NCBI GenBank assembly: GCA_029339505.1
Contig: JAQISU010000036.1
Span: 2,902,501-2,966,500, forward strand
DNA: 64,000 nucleotides
Source of the DNA: Unio delphinus
Taxonomy: Eukaryota; Mollusca; Bivalvia; Unionida; Unionidae
Direction of reading: 5' to 3'
Part shown: positions 27,889 through 40,328 of the stretch, piece after piece
Layout: each line of letters begins with the position of its first letter
Position numbering within the stretch: the stretch's first letter is position 1
Notes under the pieces: generated by a model
Database searches by the model: none
The model's input: only the letters and a program-made list of their open reading frames with translations
Told to the model about the DNA's origin: nothing
Position numbers and translations under genes: made by a program

Positions 27889-28616
27889 AATATGTTTTCG
27901 TATATTTAGTCTCTGGTTCCAGAACTAATCCCATATCACATGCCTTATTTTTATTGAGAGAACTAATTGCACTACTGATTTCTTCTCTAGTGGGAATTTT
28001 GTCAACAACTTCATCAAAGTGGGAATGGGTTTCTATACTCTGTTTTTTAATCTCTGCTAAGACCATCTGGTAATGATTCTTATCGTACAAATAGGTATTG
28101 TCAGGTAGTGACAAATTGGAAAAATGATTTGCCCATAAGTCTCTTATAGAGTCGTGGTTACGTACAATTTTTCCGTTAGATTCAATTTCGTATATGTAAT
28201 CACGTTTATGTCTTTTATTCAGTATAAACTTATATAAAGTGGAAATATCGAGCTCTGCAGCCTTTTCAAGCTCACTGAACTGTTCTCTGTCACACATTTC
28301 TTTTGCTCTCAGTAACTCTTTTCCAAAACATTTCTTCGCTTTCTTATAGTTCGCGTATGACAAATTCCCATCCTCTTGGCCTACCATCAGAGATCCATAC
28401 CCTACGTTTCAGCCTCATTTCTGTATGAAACTTTTTTACGTTTAGTAGTTTCCAATAGGGGTTAGCGTATGGGCAAAACCTTTTTATGGGCAGAAACCTA
28501 GAAGCTGCGTCATGTAAAATCTTTACCGTGTCTTGAATAATAATTTCAATATCGACATTTGTCACTAGTTCTGCCTTATGCAGTTGCGCTAAAAATTCAT
28601 TGCGTGTTGCTTCCTT
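27889..28616 (-). mobile_element. Partial second copy of the 29.4-32.0 kb non-LTR element
   Basis: On the minus strand this repeats, with a few differences, the segment at about 30835-31515 of the larger element: the linker between endonuclease and reverse transcriptase, with LNKRHKRDYIYEIESN and SDGRPRGWEF blocks. It is cut at the SINE on one side and at the (ATGT)n tract on the other. A small indel near 28360 changes the frame. Confidence 0.85.
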
Positions 28617-28716
28617 ATATCTATGTATGTATGTATGTATGTATGTATGTATGTATGTATGTATGTATGTATGTATGTATGTATGTATGTATGTATGTAT
28701 GTATGTATGTATGTAT
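28617..28716. repeat. (ATGT)n microsatellite
   Basis: About 95 bp of nearly pure ATGT, starting exactly where the partial retrotransposon copy stops. Confidence 0.95.
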
Positions 28717-28860
28717 CTTGTATGTTTGTATGACTGACTGACTATTTCCTCTTCAACAGAGATTACATCAGATTAATACAAAATCATGAAATACAACAGA
28801 AAAGAATAAAAAAAATTAAACGTATACCAGTGTAACTATCAATGTAGTTCTTTCTACATG

Positions 28861-28920
28861 ACATATGTGTTGATGCATACATACACATATATACACATAC
28901 ACACATACACACACACACAA

Positions 28921-28981
<61 letters not shown>

Positions 28982-29065
28982 CACATATATATATATACAC
29001 ACACAAACACATATATACACATACACATATACACACATACACACATCTATACATATATATATGTG
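28861..29065. repeat. Compound (CA)n/(TA)n tract
   Basis: Interleaved CA- and TA-rich runs with a pure TA core at about 28922-28974. Frames here encode only YIYI or THTH runs. Confidence 0.9.
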
Positions 29066-29386
29066 GAACATGAAACCATTCTCAAATGAAAAAAGATAGC
29101 AAAAGGTGACACTCTTATGTTATATGAGCCAGAGAGCTTTATATCTCCTTGATCTGTCATACAACAAAATTGCGGAATTTGACAACAACAGGATTCCCTT
29201 TTGTTTATGTTTGTATTTTTAAATTAATTAATTTATTTATTTAGCTTAACTACTTATTATTGTTGTTATGGTATGACATGTTGGTTGAGAGTAGGGCATG
29301 TATTTTATTGCCAAATGAGGTTATGCTCTTTGCCGTTACCAACATGAGTTTATCCCATACATCATCGTCGATAGACGACAAGCAAT

Positions 29387-32040
29387 CTACTCTGCTTCCA
29401 AGACGTGTCTCCAATAGTATATCGTCTGATTGAATAAATTAACCCCGTCTCTCACCTCTAAAGTGTCAATCACCCTCTCAAAGAAGACGTTTCGTTCTTC
29501 AAGTAGCATTTCACAGCCTAAGATAAGATGTTTCGCTCTGTCGTCAGTCTCTTTTCCACAGAGTTTGCATATCATAACTTTTCCAACAGGCATGATATAT
29601 AGTTTCACTATTTCAGAGAGAGGCCATAACATAGATGGAAATTTACGCCCAAGAATCCATATACTGCTTGGTTGTAAGTCCAAATGAATGTTTCTGAAGT
29701 GAATTAAATCGCTCCTTAGTTCAATATCTGTATTCCAGGTAGATTCTTTGAGGTTTTGAATATTATCAATAATATACCGATTCCAAACAAGTTTACCTTC
29801 GGTTTGTACTCTTACTGCATAGTCTAACAGAACACTTCCCATACCATATTTCTTGAATATTTTGTCAATATCTGCTATAAACCCAGTCTGTGTTTGTGGG
29901 TTGGTCAAGTACTGATATAATCGCAAAATGAAAATCTTTTTCCAGATAAGAGTCCAATTGCCCCTACACAGCCGGTTGAAAAAACACAATTTCATCTTAA
30001 CTATGTATGCTTCCAATGACCAGAGTCCTAAGGTACTACGCGTTGCCTCTGTGGGCGAATATTTATCGAAAGCTTGCTTACGTCGCGCTGCATATCTTTG
30101 ACATAGCTCAAGTTCTTCTATAGTGGTGTTTGTCATATCCGACCGTAATTCACATCCATATAGGACTGAGGGTAGAATGATTCTTTTCCAGATTTTCATA
30201 CTTGTTAGAGGGTTCATTCCCCCGTCTCTGAGAACCAAGCAGATAAGATACGACCCTGTCCTACACCCTGCTTAATATTGAAATATTTGGACAATTTGCC
30301 CGCAAATAAAACAGAACTGGTTACTCCCTTAAACGAGTCTTTCATGATGCGCCACGTCTTCCATTTTATGCCAAGTTTGTACAGCTTGTAATATAACCCA
30401 TTGTGCCAGACTGAATTTGAATGCCTTAGCATTATCAAGAAATGTTGCATAGACAGGAGTATCTTTATCCATATAGTAGCATATAGATTTTTTGATACAA
30501 AACGCTGCAGTGATACTACCACACTTATTCCTAAAACCTTGTTGCAATGGATTTGGAAAATTAATGTGCTTAAAAAATATAAGTAGCCTATTATATATAA
30601 TTTGCTCTAGGATTTTCTGAAGCACTGGAACTATAATTATATCACGGTAATTATTCATATCTAATTTGCTTTTTCCCCCTCCTTTAAATATTGGTATTAC
30701 TAAACCTTGTTTAAAATGGCATGCGTACTCCTCGGCCTCGTACACTTTTTTGAAGACAGTTTCAAGTAACTGTACACTGCTTTGAGTGTACGCAAACAGT
30801 AAATGCTCGGCAACAATACCGTTGTGACCACATGACTTATCTTTATTGAGAGAACTAATTGCACTACTGATTTCTTCTCTAGTGGGAATTTTGTCAACAA
30901 CTTCATCAAAGTGGGAATGGGTTTCTATACTCTGTTTTCTAACCTCTGCTAAGACCATCTGGTAATGATTCTTATCGTACAAATAGGTATTGTCAGGTAG
31001 TGACAAATTGGAAAAATGATTTGCCCATAAATCTCTTATAGAGTCGTGGTTACGTACAATTTTTCCGTTAGATTCAATTTCGTATATGTAATCGCGTTTA
31101 TGTCTTTTATTCAGTATAAAATTATAGAAAGTGGAAATATCGAGCTCTGCAGCCTTTTCAAGCTCACTCAATTGTTCTCTATCACACATTTCTTTTGCTC
31201 TCAGTAATTCTTTTCCAAACAGTTTCTTCGCTTTCGTATAGTTCGCGTATGACTGAAATTCCCATCCTCTTGGCCTACCATCAGAAATCCATACCCTACG
31301 TTTCAGCCTCATTTCTGTATGAAACTTTTTTACGTTTAGTAGTTTCCAATAGGGGTTAGCGTACGGGCAAAACCTTTTTATGGGCAGAAACCTAGAAGCT
31401 GCGTCATGTAAAATATTTACCGTGTCTTGAATAATAACTTCAATATCGACATTTGTCACTAGTTCTGTCTTATTCAGTTGCGCTAAAAATTCATTGCGTG
31501 TTGCTTCCTTATACCTATTTATTGGTTCTGCCGATGCTTTCTTAAAATTTATGGAGGAAATTATATGCTTGTCAGCCATGATTATATTATATGCAAAAGG
31601 AATGACCAACTCTATTTTTACAGGATGATGATCTGAAATGTTCAAAGGATGGTCATCAATTATTTCGGCCTTAACCACTAAATCGAATTTGCTTTTTATC
31701 AATAGTGTATGGTCTATCAACGATTTGGATTTACCTTCGATTGAGAAAAATGTAAAGTCAGGCCCTTCACAAATAGATTGACTATTAACGGATATCAAGT
31801 GCTTATCAGTCAGAAACTTTTCTAGAATAGCGCCTCTAGCGTTTGTTGTTAGACAGTTCGTTTTGGAGCTAAGCAGTGAACTTAACTGGCCATTGAAATC
31901 TCCCGCGAGTATGGGAATGCCTTCTTTACAGAACATATCAAACTGGTCCTTTAATTCCTCCATTGTTTCATAGTAACTTGCAATAGGAAAATTAGTTGAT
32001 GGCAAAAGTGCTCCGAATACAAAATATTTCAATTTATTAT
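29387..32040 (-). mobile_element. Non-LTR retrotransposon ORF2 (endonuclease, RT, zinc knuckle), 5'-truncated and broken
   Basis: Read leftward from about 32032, the long frame to 30329 begins inside an APE-type endonuclease: ILAGDFNGQL, then SLIDHTLL and ISDHHPVKIEL. A linker and the first part of a reverse transcriptase follow (KQGLVIPIFKGGGKSKLDMN, LQQGFR). The RT motif A region is altered (TFLDNAKAF) and the frame breaks. The next frame (30522-30214) continues with GVGQGRILSAWF, normally followed by the FADD motif. That motif is absent, because the next frame (30238-29387) resumes in the C-terminal domain (LPSVLYGCEL), which ends with a CKLCGK...H...C zinc knuckle. There is thus an internal deletion over the catalytic centre plus a truncated 5' end. 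Inactive copy. Confidence 0.85.
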
Positions 32041-33064
32041 AGAATCACAATTAACACCTGAAAGGCTGTACTAGGTAGATGTTTAATTTACCTTCCATAT
32101 TTAATTCAAAGGATGCTTTTGCTTGTACAGGATAACATGTGTTTGCTTTTAAAACCATCTCACTTATTTTCGAAAGCGGTTGAGCATTACAAATTCATAG
32201 CATTACATAGAAGGTTAATTCTAATAAAATCATTTGGAGCATTTTGTGGTTATTGGGTACTCATTACACTTTCATGAGAATGTAATGCTTTCTGCAGTAA
32301 ACGAATGAAGTGGAGATTCGCAACATAGATGTGTTATTGCTGATTAACCTATTACATTTGAGAACCATGAACATTGCACATTCTTAGTAATTCCTTTCAA
32401 TATTCTGAAAGACAAGAAACATGAATCAGGCAAAGGACCCCAGAAAACTCTGTGCTGTTTGATTTTTGGAATATGATTGGTAGGCGAGGAAACAGTTTGA
32501 GAGTGGTAGCATTAAAGGATGCTGACAATTTTCTGAGTATTCATGTCAAAGGCCTGGACGTCTCGTTGTTTTGGTATAACGTAGAGGGGAGGGGGGTAGG
32601 TTTGGTTAAGGTAATCGTTTATTGATAAACGTGAGGTAAGTTGAGGTATTTAGCAGTGTTATGAACTAGCTGAACTTCCCCGCTACCTGCCCTCACTGTT
32701 TGCTGTTTGGTCCGATTTAGGTAACCTCCTTGCCACATTGTTGCCAATAGCCAGTGAAGTGACGTCATCATTCCCATAAACCATATATAATCTTGAGTCA
32801 CAATCGTCCCCCGACCTTTGTGACTGGATTTCTCATTGAAACAATACATACTGAGTCTCAATAGCCGCAAGACCTTTTCGAATGAATTTTCCATTAAGGC
32901 TCAATCACCCCCTTTAACTGCTTGTATTGCTGTCCTAACTGAGACATTGGTCAGTAGACGGTGTTTGTCCCATGTGTGATTTTAGACGGAAGCAGGGTCA
33001 TTCCTTTGGAAACAATATAAAGAGACAGGTTACTGTACCACATGCGACGGTATTCAGAGACAGG
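32041..33064. other. Unassigned intergenic DNA
   Basis: No gene recognised. It may include the 5' remnant of the adjacent retrotransposon, but no endonuclease N-terminus is visible. Confidence 0.4.
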
Positions 33065-33215
33065 CGTTTGTTGTTGCTATTGTAGGGTTTAACGCCATTT
33101 TTCAACACACGATATGCAATGCATGGCGGCCAGTATTAATGGTGGCGGAAGAACCTGGAAAAATCTCCGGAAAGAACCACCAACCCACGAGAAGCTACTG
33201 GCAAGCTTTCTCAAA
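33065..33215 (-). mobile_element. SINE-like fragment (GGGTTTAACGCCATTTTTCA type)
   Basis: A GGGTTTAACGCCATTTTTCA segment is followed by a body with GGCGGAAGAACC and AACCACCAACC. The first segment is the reverse complement of the SINE end near 1435-1455. Family not assigned. Confidence 0.4.
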
Positions 33216-33470
33216 TATCCACATTAGCCGCAAACGTCAGTTCTACATGGGACAGTATTAAGGGACAGGTGCCTGTTCTACATGGGACATTTGTATTCAG
33301 TGGCAGGTTTCTGCCCTACATGGATATGTTTATTCAGAAACGGGTGTCTATCCTACATGGGACATTATTCAGACACAGGTGTCTGTCCGAAATGAAACAT
33401 AAGTAAGGTCTTTGACTGGTCTACATCAAACACTTTATACTAAATTGATTATGTTATGAATTACACAAAA

Positions 33471-33582
33471 TCCCTTTGAGAAATCAGAAATATTCCTGCT
33501 TCACAGTAATCACATCCATGGTCCGCGCTGATTATATATAAACGTGTGTCTATATGAAGGTTTGTCCACACGGTCCGCGCTG

Positions 33583-33621
<39 letters not shown>

Positions 33622-33684
33622 ATCTTCATATCTATATATATATCTTCATTTCTATATGAAGGTTTGTCCACACGGTCCGCGCTG

Positions 33685-33758
<74 letters not shown>

Positions 33759-33870
33759 CAGCGCGGACCGTGTGGACAAACCTTCATATAGACACACGTT
33801 TATATATAATCAGCGCGGACCATGGATGTGATTACTGTGAAGTAGGAATATTTCTGATTTCTCAAAGGGA
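33471..33870. repeat. Long palindrome with (TA)n core
   Basis: The left arm 33471-33590 (TCCCTTTGAGAAATCAG ... GGTCCGCGCTGATTATATA) is matched by its reverse complement at about 33752-33870 with one mismatch noted (CCTGCTTCACAG versus CCTACTTCACAG). The arms flank (TA)n. A third, partial copy of the inner arm end lies at about 33640-33690 in left-arm orientation. Both strands translate to the same peptide start (MCLYEGLSTRSALI), as a palindrome must. Confidence 0.9.
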
Positions 33871-33884
33871 TATATATATATCTA

Positions 33885-33976
<92 letters not shown>
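33870..33976. repeat. (TA)n microsatellite
   Basis: About 100 bp of nearly pure TA directly beyond the right arm of the palindrome. Confidence 0.95.
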
Positions 33977-33977
<1 letters not shown>

Positions 33978-34474
33978 GGTTTGTCCATTGCTACATATCC
34001 CATAGTGGACGAAGCACTATAATTCAAAGTTTGTAGTTTTGTCAAACCGAAATACTATTTTGCTATTTCAGTATGTGATAAACATTGATGCAATGAAACA
34101 TTGATATCTATAGATATATAGATCGATCGATTGGGACATTAAATAGGTTAAAAGCTAAATAAGTACAATATTTATTTGTGATTTCGATTGGGTTCCATGC
34201 AAATGCTTGGTTAATTATGTGCTCTTTGCTTCAATCATGCAGTAAACATCGAACATTGATTGAACGTTGCGCACCAGTGAATCAGATTAATTGTTTAGAA
34301 CGGTATGTGATGGAGAGGGCATTTTTATTAATAAAACATACTAATAGAAACGTATCGACAATCCATTCCACCATTAATTTGACTCAATATACAGCAAAAT
34401 CCTTCTTAAAGAAGTACTTAAGGACAGTTCAGCTTGATCGATGTACAGTTAATTAAAGACTGCCTGCAGCCACG

Positions 34475-34480
<6 letters not shown>
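33977..34480. other. Unassigned intergenic DNA
   Basis: The 92-residue frame at 34178-34456 has no recognisable domain. Confidence 0.4.
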
Positions 34481-34518
<38 letters not shown>

Positions 34519-34567
34519 CAAAGACTGATCTGAATTGTCATGAATGTGTTATACAACAACAACAACG

Positions 34568-34630
<63 letters not shown>

Positions 34631-34780
34631 TAAATAATTAAAATAATAATAATAATAATAATAACAAAAATAATGATGATGATGATGATGATGATGACGA
34701 TGATGATGATAATAAAAATTAATGATAATAATAATACTAATAATAATACTACTAATAATAATCATAATAATAATTATAAT
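34481..34780. repeat. (TA)n and compound (AAT/GAT)n tracts
   Basis: A TA run at 34481-34516, then AAT, GAT and ACT trinucleotides at 34560-34780. The distal part is probably the simple tail of the CR1-like fragment that follows. Confidence 0.9.
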
Positions 34781-34915
34781 GGGGACTTTCTATAGCGCCT
34801 AATCTTTAGAAGCTATAAGCTTTACAACACATATAAAGATATGACTACCAAACAAGAACATGAACTTAGAAAACAATACAACATGCTGGAAATGTGTAAG
34901 GTAGTTTTTTAAATC
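34781..34915 (-). mobile_element. CR1-like 3'-end fragment (copy 4)
   Basis: Minus-strand 3' end matching 17485-17600: CTATAGCGCCTAATCTTTAG, then AGCTATAAGC, and ACAACATGCTGGAAA. It lies next to a trinucleotide tail, as in copies 1 and 3. Confidence 0.65.
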
Positions 34916-34990
34916 ATTATGAGCGAGTGTTGGTGTCTTCAGCAGTGACTTTATAATGGGAGTTTTGAAAAATGATGGGAATCCCCCAAA

Positions 34991-35056
<66 letters not shown>
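34991..35056. repeat. (AG)n microsatellite
   Basis: A pure AG run of about 65 bp. Confidence 0.95.
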
Positions 35057-35058
<2 letters not shown>

Positions 35059-35559
35059 ATTAGTAACATCAGGTAGTGAAGGGTAATATTGAATCTAAGC
35101 ACTATTGAGACAGTGGTGATCAAATAGAATCAATTTCACATGACGTTGGTGCACTCTTCATCACGATTTTCCGTACTAAATCCATATAGGCAGTTTAAAA
35201 TACTGCTAAAGACTGTCGCGGAAATTCTGTATCGCAAATGTATGGTGACGACGAGTCATTTGATTTCATGCATAAACCAAGCTGATCTCTAATGGTTTGT
35301 ACCTGTCAAGGAAGCAATTTGCAAACAGATCCGAAGGTCTACTGGAGAGAAGGTAGTTGGAAGTGGCGTACATGTTGCCCTTGACAAAGTTTGTTAGTAA
35401 TTCTCGAAAAGACCTTAACAACTGGAACTCTCTATGATCTTAGTACTGAAGAGAGATAATTTTGCTAACAGGACTATATTTGTGACGTTCCTCTTAGCGG
35501 CTTCATAGATTTGTGTATGAATAGTGAACCTGGTGAAAAGGAAAAGCCTTTCCAATGTA

Positions 35560-36320
35560 CAGTGGTCTCTTTTAGTAGTACTAAATTGGCCTCTAACAAT
35601 GAAAAAAAACACATATAACACTTTTGAATTGATACTCTGCATTTGGTGGCCGGGCATGTGTTTCAAGCTATGAACGCAGGCAGTTATCGATTTGTTCTGC
35701 TGTAGGGGGTAAGCAAGTCGTTAAGTTTGCTTGGATGTCATGCATTAGTTCGGTTCTTTTTATGATACTGCTTCTCCAAGTACCAAATAAATAAATAAAA
35801 GTGGAGGGGTAGGGACTGAAACGTCGAGATGGCATATAATGCAGAGGTGATCTGATGAAAGTTCGTGGGATACAATGATGGACCGTAGAATAGCATCATA
35901 TTTAGGTCGATGTTTAAAGTTGAGATCTTGAATGGAATCAGGGAGTTTTGATGTGTGTTGGTTTTCAAGATAGTCAAAGTGAAATAAATCTCAAAGAATA
36001 ATCAGGTTGCCTCCTATTGAATTTCCATACTCCAGGAGATTCGGAAACTGCTCCAGAAAGAGAGGGGTTAGGGTTTGTTTCATTGTGAGTGTTATTTGGA
36101 CTAGTTCAAACGATGTGTGGCAGAAATTGAAGGTTGTGTTGTGTTTACGACATTTTATCATGGAATTCGTTGCGATGACAGCAATTACACCTTCACGAGA
36201 GGGGCAGGGGAGCGACTTGATGGAGTACACGGTGGGTGTTAGATCCGCGCACTTGGGCTCATCGCCTGATGGTTTTTGCTATGTTTCTTTCAGGAAGCAG
36301 ATGTCGATATAGCCTGCCAC
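35560..36320 (-). mobile_element. CR1-like endonuclease fragment (copy 5)
   Basis: The minus strand encodes parts of an APE-type endonuclease: a KCADLTPTVYSIKSLPCPSR block near 36220, a GGNLIIL stretch near 36005, and later linker segments shared with 20211-20880. Frames are broken throughout. Confidence 0.65.
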
Positions 36321-36410
36321 AACGCAGACATCGTCGCCATATGACTAAAAACTGTTATTGCTAAGATGAAATCTTCATCGCACCCAAATCTCAAACATAA
36401 TTCTATTTTC
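36320..36410 (+). mobile_element. SINE tail fragment
   Basis: CTGCCACAACGCAGACATCG followed by CGCCATATGACTAAAAACTG resembles the 3' body of the SINE at 27575-27888 (GCAGACATCGTAGCGATATG). 5'-truncated. Confidence 0.5.
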
Positions 36411-37439
36411 TATAATAATGTGTTGCATCACCCATGTATCACGCTGTATGTTATATTACATACCATGCCGATGCACTGTATGTTTTATCACCCAACATTG
36501 GACGCTGTAGCAAGATATGTTGTATTTCCCTCATAGCATGTTGTATAGCAACTTTTATCACACGTAATATGCTATTACATCAGTATTATAATGGATGGGC
36601 AGTATGTATCCGTGATCAGATAGTAATTTCAATGGAAAAAAAACCCAACTAAATTTGTTGCATTGCCCCATATAACAGGATGTACAAATAAATATTATAT
36701 CATCCGATATGGCATTTTGTAGCGTTGAGTGTTGTATCATCAAAAACAAAACCAGGTCGCATCACTGAATGTTATTTTATATCCAATATAGCATGCAGGA
36801 GCAGTGAATATCGTAACAACTATTATATCCTGCTGTGTCATTGAATGTTATACATCCTAATTTCAAGGGAGCTAATTAGAACATTAGTTCACTGTTGCAT
36901 CATAATATCCCTGAACGCTGAGAGGTACAGACCATTTGTAACTATAAGATCGCATACAGTTAACTGGATGCATACTACCAATAACAGCGTGTATAAAACC
37001 ATTAATTGCATCAATAAGCCATTAGTCGAAGGTATTAACAATTACATTTTATATATTAACCATTAGTTTCATATACAAACCACTAATTTGATGTATTTGC
37101 AATTGCATGTATATTGAACATTAAGGCAATAATGTTATGTAGACCATTTATTTAGTGTATAAACCATTTATTTATTGTATCAACCATTTATTTAGTGTAT
37201 CAACCATTTATTTAGTGCATAAACCATTTATTTAGTGTATAAACCATTATTTTAACGCATAAACCATTGCACTTAATAACCATTAATTTCATATATCAAT
37301 CATTAACGACATGTAAAAACCCTTACTTTTATGTATACACAATTAACGACATGTATAAACAACTAATTTCGCGAAAACAACCTTACTTTCTCGTAAAAAA
37401 ATTAAAGACATGTACAATAATATAGTTTGCATGCATGTT
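36411..37439. repeat. Diverged tandem-repeat DNA
   Basis: Loosely repeated words of the type GTTATATCATCC/GCATGTTGTATAGCA at 36420-36900. A clearer 23-24-bp array of AACCATTTATTTAGTGTATC lies at about 37140-37260. It grades into the 63-bp array and may be its decayed edge. Confidence 0.55.
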
Positions 37440-39650
37440 ACTATAAATGGCGTGTATACTATCATACATTGCACGTATACCACCATTATTTGCTTGTACA
37501 TTGCTTTTAATTGCTTGTATATTGCTATTAATGCAATGTATTCTACCATTAATTACATATATACTACCATTAACGGCTTGTATATTGCTATTAATTCAAT
37601 GTATTCTACCATTAATTACATATATACCACCATTATTTGCTTGTATATTGCTATTAATTCAATGTATTCTACCATTAATTACATATATACCACCATTATT
37701 TGCTTGTATATTGCTATTAATTGCTTGTATATTACTATTAATTCAATGTATTCTATCATTAATTACATATATACTACTATTAACGGCTTGTATATTGCTA
37801 TTAATTCAATGTATTCTACCATTAACTACATATATACCACCATTATTTGCTTGTATATTGCTATTAATTCAATGTATTCTACCATTAATTACATATATAC
37901 CACCATTATTTGCTGGTATATTGCTATTAATGCAATGTATTCTACCATTAATTACATATATACCACCATTATTTGCTTGTATATTGCTATTAATTCAATG
38001 TATTCTACCATTAATTACATATATACCACCATTAATTGCTTGTATATTGCTATTAATTCAATGTATTCTACCATTAATTACATATATACCACCATTATTT
38101 GCTTGTATATTGCTATTAATTCAATGTATTCTACCATTAATTACATATATACCACCATTAATTGCTTGTATATTGCTATTACTTCAATGTATTATACCAT
38201 TAATTACATATATACCACCATTATTTGCTTGTATATTGCTATTAATTCAATGTATTCTACCATTAATTACATATATACCACCATTAATTGCTTGTATATT
38301 GCTATTAATTCAATGTATTCTACCATTAATTACATATATACCACCATTATTTGCTTGTATATTGCTATTAATTCAATGTATTCTACCATTAATTACATAT
38401 ATACCACCATTAATTGCTTGTATATTGCTATTACTTCAATGTATTATACCATTAATTACATATATACCACCATTAATTGCTTGTATATTGCTATTAATTC
38501 AATGTATTCTACCATTAATTACATATATACTACCATTAACGGCTTGTATATTACTATTAATTCAATGTGTTCTACCATTAATTACATATATACCACCATT
38601 ATTTGCTTGTATATTGCTATTAATTCAATGTATTCTACCATTAATTACATATATACCACCATTATTTGCTTGTACATTGCTATTAATTCAATGTATTCTA
38701 CCATTGATTACATATATACCACCAATAATTGCTTGTATATTGCTATTAATTCAATGTATTCTATCATTAATTACATATATACCACCATTAACGGCTTGTA
38801 TATTACTATTAATTCAATGTATTCTATCATTAATTACATATATACTACCATTATTTGCTTGTATATTGCTATTAATTCAATGTATTATACCATTAATTAC
38901 ATATATACCACCATTAACGGCTTGTATATTGCTATTAATTCAATGTATTCTACCATTAATTACATATATACTACCATTATTTGCAAGGTTACCACCATTA
39001 AATGCTTGTACACCATAATTATTTGCTTGTATATTGCTATTAATTCAATGTATTCTATCATTAATTACATATATACCACCATTAACGGCTTGTATATTAC
39101 TATTAATTCAATGTATTCTATCATTAATTACATATATACCACCAGTAACGGCTTGTATATTACTATTAATTCAATGTATTCTACCATTAATTACATATAT
39201 ACCACCATTAACGGCTTGTATATTGCTATTAATTCAATGTATTCTACCATTAATTACATATATACCACCATCAAATGCTTGTAACCCACAATTAATTGCT
39301 TGTATACTACCATTGATTGCTTGTATACTACCATTAATTGCTTGTAACCCACGATTAATTGCTTGTATACTACCATTATTTGCTTGTATACTACCATTAT
39401 TTGCTTGTATACTATCATTATTTGCTTGTATACTTCCATTAATTGCTTGTAAGCCACAACTAAATGCTTGTATACTACCATTGATTGCTTTCATAATAAC
39501 ATTGATTACTTGTATACTACCATTGATTGCTTGTATACTACCATTGATTGCTTGCATAATACCATTGATTGCTTGCATAATACCATTGATTGCTTGCATA
39601 ATACCATTGCGTGCTTGTATACTGCCAATAATTGCTTTTATACTACATTT
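37440..39650. repeat. 63-bp satellite built from a 21-bp subunit, about 33 copies
   Basis: The unit is TTGCTATTAATTCAATGTAT, TCTACCATTAATTACATATA, then TACCACCATTATTTGCTTGTATA. It consists of three diverged 21-bp subunits of the form (A/T)CCATTAATTxxxTGTATA. Unit length is a multiple of three and stops are rare, so a 624-residue plus-strand frame (37410-39284) and a 523-residue frame in another phase stay open. After about 39270 the 63-bp order collapses into simple 21-bp repeats (ACTACCATTGATTGCTTGTAT). I regard it as satellite DNA, not a gene. Confidence 0.92.
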
Positions 39651-39654
39651 AATT

Positions 39655-40045
39655 GCTAGTTTTAGGGTGATTTGGATTTGTTTACCCTTTACTGCTTTAT
39701 TTTCCCAACACACGCGCTTGGTGTTGGTTTTGAAGTTGAGACTGGTGCAGTAGCTTTGCCATGAATTTTCTTTAGCTGTTTTGATCATGGTCATCAGCTC
39801 TTTTTCTCTGATTTTGTAGAGTTTAAAATCTTTTGGAGATGCCAGTGTGTTTAAACTTGTTAAGGGTATTTTTTAAAGCAGACTTTCTTAGTTCTTGTGA
39901 GGACTTTCTTATACACCTTTACGTTTCCGTCTGTGTTGTTGATTGGTTTGGCAGCATATGCTTTTTTACCTTCGGTGGTTGTAATAGGTTAAGGTGGAGT
40001 GGTAGATGGAGGTTTGGTTTTTTTGCTTCCATTGTTTCCTTTTAG
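39655..40045 (-). mobile_element. Possible non-LTR retroelement remnant interrupted by the Polinton-like element
   Basis: The minus-strand frame near 39830-39655 contains LYKIREKELMTMIKTAKENS followed by WQSYCTSLN. That resembles the region just before the reverse transcriptase in jockey/CR1-type ORF2 proteins (AKRxSWxxYxSSLN). No catalytic motif is visible, so this is a tentative call. Confidence 0.35.
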
Positions 40046-40101
40046 TGCCCAATGTCTTGTCATCGCGACTCTGATGGTAGCAATAATTGCCAGCAGCAGC
40101 A

Positions 40102-40328
40102 GACAACATTTTAAAACAAGTTTTCAATGAAATCAGGCTTAAAACAATGAAATCAGGCAAAAAAAACAATGATCAGGCAAAAAATAATAATGAAAAATCA
40201 ATGAAATCAGGCAAAAAATAATAATGAAAAATCAATGAAATCAACGAAATCAAAAAAATGACTAAGCCTCCATTCGATTTTCAACCGAATATTTGATCCA
40301 ATCCGATACGATATCGTGTTCGAGGGTC
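40102..40328 (+). repeat. Left terminal inverted repeat
   Basis: It begins GACAACATTTT and contains two or three copies of an AT-rich subrepeat (CAATGAAATCAGGCAAAAAA, then TAATAATGAAAAAT). It ends inside the 3' part of the ATPase gene. Its reverse complement is at 54933-55147. Confidence 0.92.

Noticed and set aside
37410..39284. 624-codon open frame with a 21-residue repeat
   Set aside because: Produced by a 63-bp satellite without stops. A second frame is also open, composition is AT-driven and there is no start context or domain.
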